Part shown: piece after piece, positions 1 through 6,026 of the stretch
How positions within the stretch are numbered: position 1 is the first letter of the stretch
Layout: each line of letters starts with the position of its first letter
Origin: Chloroflexota bacterium
GTDB taxonomy: Bacteria > Chloroflexota > Anaerolineae > B4-G1 > SLSP01
Length of the DNA stretch: 9,536 bases
Direction: 5' to 3'
NCBI GenBank assembly: GCA_022707665.1
Contig: JAKJAE010000080.1
Location: 1-9,536 of the forward strand
The notes under the pieces: model-generated
Told to the model about the DNA's origin: nothing
Seen by the model: only the letters and a program-made list of their open reading frames with translations
Database searches by the model: none
Position numbers and translations under genes: made by a program

Positions 1-2333
1 GCACAGGCTATACACACGAGGCACACCTGCACCTGGGCCTTAAGAAGCACGGCGCTACTGTCAGCGGGGACACACCATACCCGTTTGACTTGATCGATCC
101 CGAGCCGTTCCTGCTGCCCGCTGGGAGCTCTGATGATACCGAGATCACCATTCCTGAAGCCTCGTTGGAAGTTGAGGTCACCGAGGTTGCGGTAGGCGGA
201 ATCACGGTGCATGCCGTGCCGCATGCTGCCGGCGAGCCTGTGGCTACTGCTGGCACTGGTACGATCCTTGCCACGCTTGAGGCACAGGACGTGGTCAGGG
301 CCAAGGTGGGCAAGGCGGGGCAGTGGTTGTGGGTGCGCACACAAGAAGGCGCGGTGGGGTGGGTCTCGGCGGCCCACGTCAGGCTCCCAACCTCGGTCCC
401 GCCCGTAGAGATCGATCCCGAGACGGTGCTTTTCGTTGCCGTTGACAGCGCGGGGGACAATCTGCGCCTTCGCTTTGGCCCCGGCCTAGATTATGACGAA
501 GTAACGAAGATTCCCGATGGGACGCTCCTGAAGGCTCTGGAAAGCGCCCATAGTGTGACGGAGAAGGTGGGGAAGGCCGGGGAGTGGCTCCATGTGCAGG
601 CTCCCGAGGGTCAGGTTGGCTTCTGCGCAGCATGGTTTCTCACGCTGCCGCCTTTTGGAGGCCGGCCTGTCATCCCTCAGCCGCCGATGGGCACTCCAAC
701 TTCATACGTCGTTGTCGAGAGCCCCGGTTCGGGCCTCAGACTGCGCTCGGGACCCGGCACCAAGTACGCGCGAACCTGGTGGATGCCGCACAGGACGGTG
801 CTGGAGACGCTTGAAGACCCCGTGACCACAGGGGCAAAGGTAGCCCAGCGCGACACGTGGATTCACGTACGAACCCCAGCGCGCTATGAGGGCTATGCCG
901 CAGCATGGTACCTGCGCTACCCATCGCAGTCCGACACACGTCCCGCGGTCACAAAATCGACGATTCGGACGGGTGAGTCACCGCACATCTTTGGCATCCA
1001 TGCGCTCGCTGCTGCCGATGACCAGTTGATCCGTGACCGGATGCGTGGGCTCTACCACGAGAGTGGCAAGACGGGCTGGATTTTGTTCACCGAGATCTGT
1101 GGCCGACACGCGCGTTCGATTCATCTCAACCCCGAGATCCGACGGAGGCTGTGGAACTGGGCCGACGCAGGGTATGGCGTCATTATCCGGCTTAACCACG
1201 GCTATGAGGCCGGCGGCACCCTCCCGGAGTCGCGCCTGTATGATGACTTCGCCGCCGCTGCTGCGCGTTGGGTTGAGGTATATCTCAAGGATAGCGCGCG
1301 ACCCTCGTTGAGCTACACCTGGACGATCCAGATTGGCAATGAGCAGAATAATCCGCGGGAGCACCCAGGTGGTTTCGATAACCCGGTTGAGCACATCACC
1401 GCCGCGCACTACGCCGATGCATTCAACCGTACCTATGCACGCATCAAGGCAGTCGTGCCCAACGCGATCGTCTGCCCAGGCGGGCTCGATCCGTTCAACT
1501 ACATGCCGATGAAGAAGCTGGGCAACGCGCGTTGGAGGCCCCTGGATTACTTCAGCGAGATGCTCGACGGGATCGATGCGCTTGATGGCGTTATCCTCCA
1601 CACCTATACCCATGGCCCCGACCCCGCCGCCATCACACACCTCAAGAGATTCGGCGACGGTAACGGGCCGCTGGCCGATCACTACTATGATTTCCAGTCG
1701 TACCGTACCTTTATGGAGCGCATCCCGGCCAAATGGCGCGACGTCCCCGTCTACATCACGGAGATGAATCATATCCATCGACCCTCGGGTGAACACGATC
1801 AGGGCTGGGTAAACCAGAATGTGGGATGGCTGCGGGCTGCCTACGCCGAGATTGCGCGCTGGAACCAACAACCCTATGCCCAACAGATCCGATGTGCCCT
1901 CGTCTACCGTTGGATGGGTGATGCCTGGGCGATCGAAGACAAGCCAGAGGTTCTGACTGAGTACAAGCAGGTGCTGCAGACCGACTACCGCTGGCGCGTC
2001 GCGCCGCAGCACGAGCCGTCCAGCTTCGCCGCCGTTTCCCTGTCAGCCGAGGGCGCACAGCCTACCGAGTTGGAGGAGCGCTTCTTGATCCTACCTGATG
2101 ACTTGGCACAGATTGCAGGGATCGGCGAGAAAGCCGTCGCGGCGCTGAACGCCGCCGGGATCCGTATCTATGAGCAGTTGGCGAGCTTGACACCAGAGCA
2201 GCTTGCGGACATCATTGGAGAGACGGCAATACGTGTCCAACACCTGCATACCTGGCCCGAACAGGCGCGCCTGGCGGCAGCGGGTGACTGGTCTGCCCTG
2301 CAGCTATTCCGCGAGCAGTTGCGCGAACCATGA
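1..2333 (+). CDS. M23 peptidase - triple SH3 - glycosidase-like barrel - helix-hairpin-helix protein, 5' partial
   Basis: Partial at the left edge. The frame is open from base 3 to the TGA at 2331, giving 776 residues (numbered from base 3). Residues 1-12 read TGYTHEAHLHLG, the C-terminal His-x-His zinc-ligand motif (H8, H10) of M23/LytM peptidoglycan endopeptidases, so most of the peptidase lies off the window. Three SH3-like modules follow, at about 62-128, 142-216 and 234-308, each with an 'LRLRSGPG'-like or 'GWVSAAHV'-like segment; such modules usually bind cell wall. Residues about 328-664 look like a clan GH-A TIM barrel: GNEQ with candidate acid/base E447 and ITEMN with candidate nucleophile E587, about 140 apart. 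Residues about 698-755 carry a helix-hairpin-helix (LAQIAGIGEKAVAALNAAGI). A TTG at base 90 could be mistaken for the start, but it lies inside the domain string. The product is probably exported and acts on wall polymers, though no signal peptide is in view and the substrate is unknown. The last bases overlap the ROCO gene. Confidence 0.85.
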   Translation, partial: TGYTHEAHLHLGLKKHGATVSGDTPYPFDLIDPEPFLLPAGSSDDTEITIPEASLEVEVTEVAVGGITVHAVPHAAGEPVATAGTGTILATLEAQDVVRAKVGKAGQWLWVRTQEGAVGWVSAAHVRLPTSVPPVEIDPETVLFVAVDSAGDNLRLRFGPGLDYDEVTKIPDGTLLKALESAHSVTEKVGKAGEWLHVQAPEGQVGFCAAWFLTLPPFGGRPVIPQPPMGTPTSYVVVESPGSGLRLRSGPGTKYARTWWMPHRTVLETLEDPVTTGAKVAQRDTWIHVRTPARYEGYAAAWYLRYPSQSDTRPAVTKSTIRTGESPHIFGIHALAAADDQLIRDRMRGLYHESGKTGWILFTEICGRHARSIHLNPEIRRRLWNWADAGYGVIIRLNHGYEAGGTLPESRLYDDFAAAAARWVEVYLKDSARPSLSYTWTIQIGNEQNNPREHPGGFDNPVEHITAAHYADAFNRTYARIKAVVPNAIVCPGGLDPFNYMPMKKLGNARWRPLDYFSEMLDGIDALDGVILHTYTHGPDPAAITHLKRFGDGNGPLADHYYDFQSYRTFMERIPAKWRDVPVYITEMNHIHRPSGEHDQGWVNQNVGWLRAAYAEIARWNQQPYAQQIRCALVYRWMGDAWAIEDKPEVLTEYKQVLQTDYRWRVAPQHEPSSFAAVSLSAEGAQPTELEERFLILPDDLAQIAGIGEKAVAALNAAGIRIYEQLASLTPEQLADIIGETAIRVQHLHTWPEQARLAAAGDWSALQLFREQLREP
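186..926 (+). repeat. Three tandem SH3-like modules within the M23/glycosidase gene
   Basis: Three coding modules of about 67-75 residues lie at roughly 186-386, 426-650 and 702-926. They share a pattern of a hydrophobic strand, an Arg/Gly-rich turn (NLRLRFGPG and GLRLRSGPG in modules 2 and 3), a conserved AKVGKAGQWLWV / EKVGKAGEWLHV / AKVAQRDTWIHV strand and a closing Gly-aromatic-x-Ala strand. Module 1 is the most diverged at its start. This is protein-level repetition, not a DNA satellite. Confidence 0.7.
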
Positions 2334-4897
2334 GGGTACCCTTGACCGACGAGCAGATTCTGCGACGCATTGACGAGGCTGCCGCAACCGGAGCCGAGAC
2401 ACTGGACCTGAGTTATCTCGAACTGGCGGCTCTGCCAGCCGAGATCGGTAAGCTTGACCATCTGACCGCGCTTGACCTGTGTGGAAACGATCTTGTGGCG
2501 TTACCGCCGCAGCTCGGGCGATTGCGGCAGCTGACCCGGCTCGATCTACGCCACAACCAGTTGGTGGCGCTACCTCCCGAGATTGGGCTGCTCACGGGTC
2601 TCAACTCACTGGATCTCCTGGGTAACGCGCTGGCCGCGTTGCCTCCAGAGATGGAGATGCTGGTGAATCTGACGAGCCTCGATCTGCGCCAGAATCGCAT
2701 CCAGATCTTCCCACAGGTCATTTTCCGCATGCTGGCATTGGAGGATCTTCAGTTGTGGGGCAACCCACTCATTGCGCTGCCGCTGGAGATCGCGCGGCTG
2801 GCCCGCCTCAGCTATCTCAACTTGGGGCGTAACCAGATGCTTGAGATCCCGCCAGGCGTGTGGCGCCTGAGCAGCCTGGAGCGCCTTGTCATTGACCACA
2901 CCCAGGTCTCAAGCATCCCGCCTGACATAAAGTACCTCCGCAATCTGGAATATGTGGAGCTGCACAACAACCGGCTGAGTGGGCTGCCACCGGAGATCGG
3001 TGAACTGGATCGGCTGATGGCGTTGGTGCTGCACAGTAACGCTATCACCTATATGCCGCCAGAGATCGGTGCGCTGCGACGGCTGCGGCAACTCGATGTC
3101 CATCACAACCAACTGGTATCGCTTCCGGTCGAGATTGGCAAGTTGGAGAACCTCGACAGGCTGGATCTCACCGAGAATCCCTTGCCTGTGCCTCCGGAGA
3201 TCCTTGCCCATACCGAAGAGCCGGCGACGGTCATCACGTATTATCTCCAGCACCTGGGCGGCCAAAAACGTCCGCTCAATGAAGCCAAGATGGTCTTGGT
3301 GGGGCAGGGAGGCGTGGGCAAGACCTCGCTGGTCAGGCGGCTCACTGCAAACACCTATGATGCCTGGGAGCCCAAGACAGAGGGGATCGACATCCAGGCC
3401 TGGACGGTGCACGTGAATGACGCGGATGTCCAGCTCAACGTCTGGGACTTCGGTGGCCAGGAGATCATGCATGCGACGCACCAGTTCTTCCTGACCAAGC
3501 GCACGCTCTACCTGCTGGTGTTGGACGGAAGGCTGACCGAGGAGGAGAACCGCCTGGAGTACTGGCTCAAGATCATCCAGAGCTTCGGCAGTGACTCGCC
3601 GGTGATCGTTGTGGCGAACAAATCCGACCTGCATGCGATGGACCTTGACGGACGAGGCTTGCCACTGAAGTACCCACAGATACGGGCGATCATCGGGACT
3701 TCCTGCGCTACCGGGATGGGCATTGACAAGCTCAAGGCACGGATCGTGCGGGAGATCTCGCGCATGCCCCATCTCCGCGATGCGCTCCTCGAATCGTGGT
3801 TTGAGGTGAAGCGCGAGATCGAGGCCTTGGACAAGGACTACATGACCTATGAGTCCTACCTGGAGTTGTGCCAGTCCCACGGAGTCACCGACGAGCGCAG
3901 CCAGCGCACATTGATTGGCTTTCTGCATGATTTGGGCATTGTCCTGAACTTCCAGGACGATCCACGCCTCGAGGATACCAACATTCTAAATCCCCAATGG
4001 GTGACGAATGGCGTGTACCGGATTCTGAACGACGAAGGCTTGCGTCGACGGAATGGCCTGTTGGACCGATCGGATCTTGGCCGCATTCTCGACCATCACG
4101 CCTATCCGCGCCATCGACACCAGTTCGTCCTCGATATGATGCGAAAGTTCGAACTCTGCTTTCCGTTTGATGATGTCCGTTCAGATCGTTTCCTGGTTCC
4201 CGACCTCCTGAGCAAAGAGGCTCCCGACACCGGAGTCTGGACCAACAGCCTGGCTTTCCAGTACCATTACAACGTACTTCCGGGGAGCGTCATCTCCAGG
4301 TTCATCGTGCGTATGCACCCTTATATCGATCAGGGAATCTATTGGCGACACGGAGTTGTGGTGGGGGATCAGGGCAACACAGCGTTGGTACAGGCCGATC
4401 GGGAGGACAAGCGGGTCTCCATTCTCGTGCGAGGCCCAGAGCGGACGCGGCGCACGCTTCTCGCCATCATCCGCTCGCATTTCGACACCATTCACAGCAC
4501 GATCTCGGGTATCCATGTCGAGGAGAAGGTACCCCTCCCAGAGCATCCCGAGATTGTGGTGGACTACCAGTACCTGTTGGACCTGGAGGCGATGGGCGAG
4601 AAGAGCTTTGTCCCTCCCGGCCTGCGGGAACGTGTCGACGTGCGGGCGTTGCTGGATGGCGTCGACCTCTCGAAGCCGCAGCGAGAAGCTGTGCGCCTCC
4701 GCCAGGCGTTGGTCGAACGCTTCAGCCTCGATGAACTGCGCACATTGAGTTACGACCTCGGTGTCGACTTCGAAGCACTCGATGGCAAAGGGAAAGCAGG
4801 GAAGGCGCGTGAGCTGGTATCCTATATGGAACGTCGCGAACGCCTGGACGAGATCGTGCGTGTGGGCCGGTTGCACCGGCCTGATATCTCCTGGTGA
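2330..4897 (+). CDS. ROCO-family LRR-Roc-COR GTPase with effector-associated-type C-terminal domain
   Basis: 855 residues, apparently complete. Leucine-rich repeats span about 22-297. The Roc GTPase domain (about 318-475) has a P-loop GQGGVGKTS at 325-333 (K331, T332), DFGGQ at 373-377, NKSD at 430-433 and a G5-like TSCATG, so nucleotide binding and hydrolysis look intact. The COR dimerisation domain follows (about 480-720), recognisable by FLHDLGIVLNF, LNPQWVTNGVYRIL and FLVPDLL. The last 66 residues (about 790-855; FSLDELRTLSYDLGVDFEAL, then KARELVSYMERR and GRLHRPD) resemble the small helical effector-associated adaptor domains found on bacterial NTPase conflict and signalling proteins. 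No kinase domain follows COR, unlike LRRK-type ROCOs. No membrane segment or signal peptide was seen, so it is cytosolic. It starts at ATG 2330 inside the upstream stop (ATGA) with no clear Shine-Dalgarno, which suggests translational coupling. The ligand sensed by the repeats and the effector partner are unknown. Confidence 0.93.
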   Translation: MRVPLTDEQILRRIDEAAATGAETLDLSYLELAALPAEIGKLDHLTALDLCGNDLVALPPQLGRLRQLTRLDLRHNQLVALPPEIGLLTGLNSLDLLGNALAALPPEMEMLVNLTSLDLRQNRIQIFPQVIFRMLALEDLQLWGNPLIALPLEIARLARLSYLNLGRNQMLEIPPGVWRLSSLERLVIDHTQVSSIPPDIKYLRNLEYVELHNNRLSGLPPEIGELDRLMALVLHSNAITYMPPEIGALRRLRQLDVHHNQLVSLPVEIGKLENLDRLDLTENPLPVPPEILAHTEEPATVITYYLQHLGGQKRPLNEAKMVLVGQGGVGKTSLVRRLTANTYDAWEPKTEGIDIQAWTVHVNDADVQLNVWDFGGQEIMHATHQFFLTKRTLYLLVLDGRLTEEENRLEYWLKIIQSFGSDSPVIVVANKSDLHAMDLDGRGLPLKYPQIRAIIGTSCATGMGIDKLKARIVREISRMPHLRDALLESWFEVKREIEALDKDYMTYESYLELCQSHGVTDERSQRTLIGFLHDLGIVLNFQDDPRLEDTNILNPQWVTNGVYRILNDEGLRRRNGLLDRSDLGRILDHHAYPRHRHQFVLDMMRKFELCFPFDDVRSDRFLVPDLLSKEAPDTGVWTNSLAFQYHYNVLPGSVISRFIVRMHPYIDQGIYWRHGVVVGDQGNTALVQADREDKRVSILVRGPERTRRTLLAIIRSHFDTIHSTISGIHVEEKVPLPEHPEIVVDYQYLLDLEAMGEKSFVPPGLRERVDVRALLDGVDLSKPQREAVRLRQALVERFSLDELRTLSYDLGVDFEALDGKGKAGKARELVSYMERRERLDEIVRVGRLHRPDISW
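2393..3220 (+). repeat. Leucine-rich repeat array of the ROCO gene, 69-base period
   Basis: Eleven successive units, each exactly 23 codons, begin at protein residues 22, 45, 68, 91, 114, 137, 160, 183, 206, 229 and 252. A capping half-unit begins at 275. The consensus is LxxLDLxxNxLxxLPxEIGxLxx. Unit 1 lacks the usual Asn (LDLSYLEL) and unit 8 has Thr in its place (LVIDHTQV). The repetition is at protein level, and the DNA units are well diverged. Confidence 0.9.
4865..4881 (+). other. Perfect hairpin in the 3' end of the ROCO gene
   Basis: Six-base arms GGCCGG and CCGGCC flank a 5-base loop, 14 bases before the stop codon. No T-tract follows, so I do not call it a terminator. It may only reflect GC-rich codon choice. 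Confidence 0.3.
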
Positions 4898-4923
4898 GCA
4901 GCGGTGATTCCCGTTTGCGCTGA

Positions 4924-4951
4924 TTGACTTGGCGGGCGCTTACGGTATAAT
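4924..4951 (+). promoter_or_regulatory. Sigma70-type promoter for the rpmH cluster
   Basis: A -35 element TTGACT (4924-4929) and a perfect -10 element TATAAT (4946-4951) are separated by 16 bases. Transcription would start near 4957-4959. It lies in the gap between the ROCO stop and rpmH, faces the right way, and is the best promoter match seen in the window. It should drive rpmH, rnpA, yidD and probably the genes after them. Confidence 0.8.
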
Positions 4952-4957
4952 GCGTGG

Positions 4958-5087
4958 GTCTTGATTGATGGGTTAATCATGCTCTGCTGAACGAACCGCC
5001 GCGGGCAACCGCGCGCGTTTTGTGTTAGGGACCGGTGCGGCGACGTTCAGTGTGTGAGAGAATTACAAAGCGAGAAGGAGACTCATT
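4958..5087 (+). promoter_or_regulatory. rpmH 5' leader with GNRA-loop hairpin
   Basis: The leader is about 130 bases from the predicted transcription start to the rpmH ATG, with no convincing small ORF. It holds a weak inverted repeat, TGATT (4962-4966) with AATCA (4975-4979). It also holds a 5-bp CGCGG/CCGCG hairpin capped by a GCAA tetraloop (5000-5013), followed by CGCG and four Ts (5018-5021). The second structure could be an attenuator or protein-binding site, but the T-tract is short. No known riboswitch class was recognised. Confidence 0.35.
5075..5080 (+). promoter_or_regulatory. Ribosome binding site of rpmH
   Basis: AAGGAG lies 7 bases before the ATG at 5088. This is a near-ideal Shine-Dalgarno, as expected for a highly expressed ribosomal protein gene, and it fixes the rpmH start. 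Confidence 0.85.
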
Positions 5088-5294
5088 ATGGCAACCAAGG
5101 GTACCTATCAACCCAAGAAGCGTCGGCGCATGCGCGTCCACGGCTTCCGCGCACGTATGGAGACCAAGACCGGGCGTGACGTGCTTAAACGCCGGCGACA
5201 GAAGGGTCGCCATAAGCTGATCGTTGTCGAGCTGGGCGGCAGCAAACGCATTAACTGGAAGGAATCCGCACAGCGACCGCGCACACGCAAGTAG
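5088..5294 (+). CDS. rpmH: 50S ribosomal protein L34 with C-terminal extension
   Basis: 68 residues. L34 is a small, strongly basic protein of the large ribosomal subunit that binds 23S rRNA. The first ~42 residues match the family: [20 protein letters not shown], then the [19 protein letters not shown] segment, where the usual protein ends soon after (common bacterial forms are about 44-47 residues). Here about 25 more residues follow (from [13 protein letters not shown] to the basic end RPRTRK), so the protein is half again as long as normal. The start is set by a strong Shine-Dalgarno. It is the first gene of the cluster behind the sigma70 promoter. The stop is followed after 6 bases by the rnpA open frame, in the same reading frame. 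Confidence 0.96.
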   Translation: MATKGTYQPKKRRRMRVHGFRARMETKTGRDVLKRRRQKGRHKLIVVELGGSKRINWKESAQRPRTRK

Positions 5295-5300
5295 GCCCGG

Positions 5301-5711
5301 GTGGGAAGCCCATCCAGCGGCTCCCCCTGGCAGAAGCAGATGCGTCTTCGGCGTCCAGAAGAGTTTCGGAGAGTTCGGTCCGAGGGGCGATCGTGGGCGC
5401 ATCCGCTGTTTATACTATGGCGGGCGCCTAACATGCTGAATTACTCGCGCGTGGGCATCGCCGCAAGCCGGAGGGTTGGTCATGCCGTGGGGCGCAATCG
5501 GGCGCGACGTCTCTTGCGCGAGGCTGCGCGACAGCTCTATGTGCACATTTCCGCCGGTTGGGATATCGTCCTGGTCGCCCGTTCTGGCCTGCTAGATGCT
5601 GGGGAGGTCCAAGTAGGTGCGGCACTTCACTCGGTGATGGAGCGCGCTGGCCTGCTGGTCCCGATTGATGCCACCACGCTGGCTGAACCTGATGCCCGGG
5701 GCATTGTGTGA
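5301..5711 (+). CDS. rnpA: Ribonuclease P protein component
   Basis: 136 residues from GTG 5301. This is the protein subunit of RNase P, which joins the catalytic RNA to trim 5' leaders from pre-tRNAs. The family core begins at [16 protein letters not shown] (about 15-30). The RNR signature is [15 protein letters not shown], about 63-77 (R65, N66, R67, then R69/R70 and R73-E74). A DIVLVAR strand follows at 88-94. Family size fits (about 110-135). The start is uncertain: ATG 5340 (residue 14) sits directly before the conserved core and removes a Ser/Gly/Pro-rich stretch, and neither start has a strong Shine-Dalgarno (AGAAG just before 5340 is weak). The frame is the same as rpmH, separated only by the rpmH TAG. 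The stop overlaps the yidD start as GTGA. Confidence 0.95.
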   Translation: MGSPSSGSPWQKQMRLRRPEEFRRVRSEGRSWAHPLFILWRAPNMLNYSRVGIAASRRVGHAVGRNRARRLLREAARQLYVHISAGWDIVLVARSGLLDAGEVQVGAALHSVMERAGLLVPIDATTLAEPDARGIV

Positions 5712-5998
5712 AGAATCTAGTTCTGGTCCTTTTGCGGTTCTATCAGCGTTACGTGTCACCCGCTTTCCCGCCCTCGTGCCGCTTCACACCCACGTGTTCG
5801 CAATATACCTACGAAGCGATCGACCGTTTCGGCGTCATGCGGGGGGGCTGGTTGGGGCTCAAACGGTTTGTCCGCTGTAACCCCTGGAACCCTGGTGGCT
5901 ACGATCCGGTCCCCGTGACGATCCCAGGGACACCGGGCGCCACCCCACCCGCGTCGTGCGGCGATGATTGGTCGGTCGGGCACCAAGCGGATAGGTAG
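5708..5998 (+). CDS. yidD: Membrane protein insertion efficiency factor YidD
   Basis: 96 residues. YidD is a small inner-membrane-associated protein that helps Sec/YidC-dependent membrane protein insertion. Hallmarks are an amphipathic N-terminal helix ([17 protein letters not shown]), the [16 protein letters not shown] core with C24 and C30, GGWLGLKR, and [14 protein letters not shown] (C57; an Asn stands where His is common before PW). The family usually ends near the DPVP motif or a few residues later. Here about 27 Pro/Gly/Thr-rich residues extend past it. The GTG start at 5708 overlaps the rnpA stop by 4 bases, so the two are probably translationally coupled. The lipoprotein gene starts 28 bases after its stop. 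Confidence 0.95.
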   Translation: MKNLVLVLLRFYQRYVSPAFPPSCRFTPTCSQYTYEAIDRFGVMRGGWLGLKRFVRCNPWNPGGYDPVPVTIPGTPGATPPASCGDDWSVGHQADR

Positions 5999-6017
5999 TC
6001 TCCGTGAATTTATGGCA

Positions 6018-6022
6018 GGAGG
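6018..6022 (+). promoter_or_regulatory. Ribosome binding site that sets the propeller lipoprotein start
   Basis: GGAGG (within AGGAGGAAGA) ends 4 bases before ATG 6027. An in-frame ATG at 5964 lies inside yidD with no Shine-Dalgarno, and one at 6012 also lacks one. The site therefore favours 6027, which also gives a standard-length lipoprotein signal peptide. Confidence 0.7.
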
Positions 6023-6026
6023 AAGA

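Noticed and set aside
978..2012. Long open frame on the minus strand inside the glycosidase-like region
   Set aside because: It lies fully opposite a well-supported coding frame with recognisable domains and gives no recognisable protein; a shadow of GC-rich coding sequence.
2909..3928. Long minus-strand open frame opposite the ROCO repeats and GTPase
   Set aside because: Antisense shadow of the leucine-rich repeat/GTPase codons; no domain signal of its own.
4899..4922. CAGCG...CGCTG inverted repeat after the ROCO stop as a terminator
   Set aside because: Only 5-bp arms, a 14-base loop and no T-tract; it also runs up to the -35 element.
4898..5087. Possible replication origin next to rpmH
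   Set aside because: rpmH often lies near dnaA/oriC, but I found no DnaA-box-like TTATCCACA sites, no AT-rich unwinding region and no dnaA; a ROCO gene is upstream instead.
5964..6026. Longer N-terminus for the propeller lipoprotein from ATG 5964
   Set aside because: It would overlap yidD, lacks a Shine-Dalgarno, and would put 21 unneeded residues before a normal lipoprotein signal peptide.
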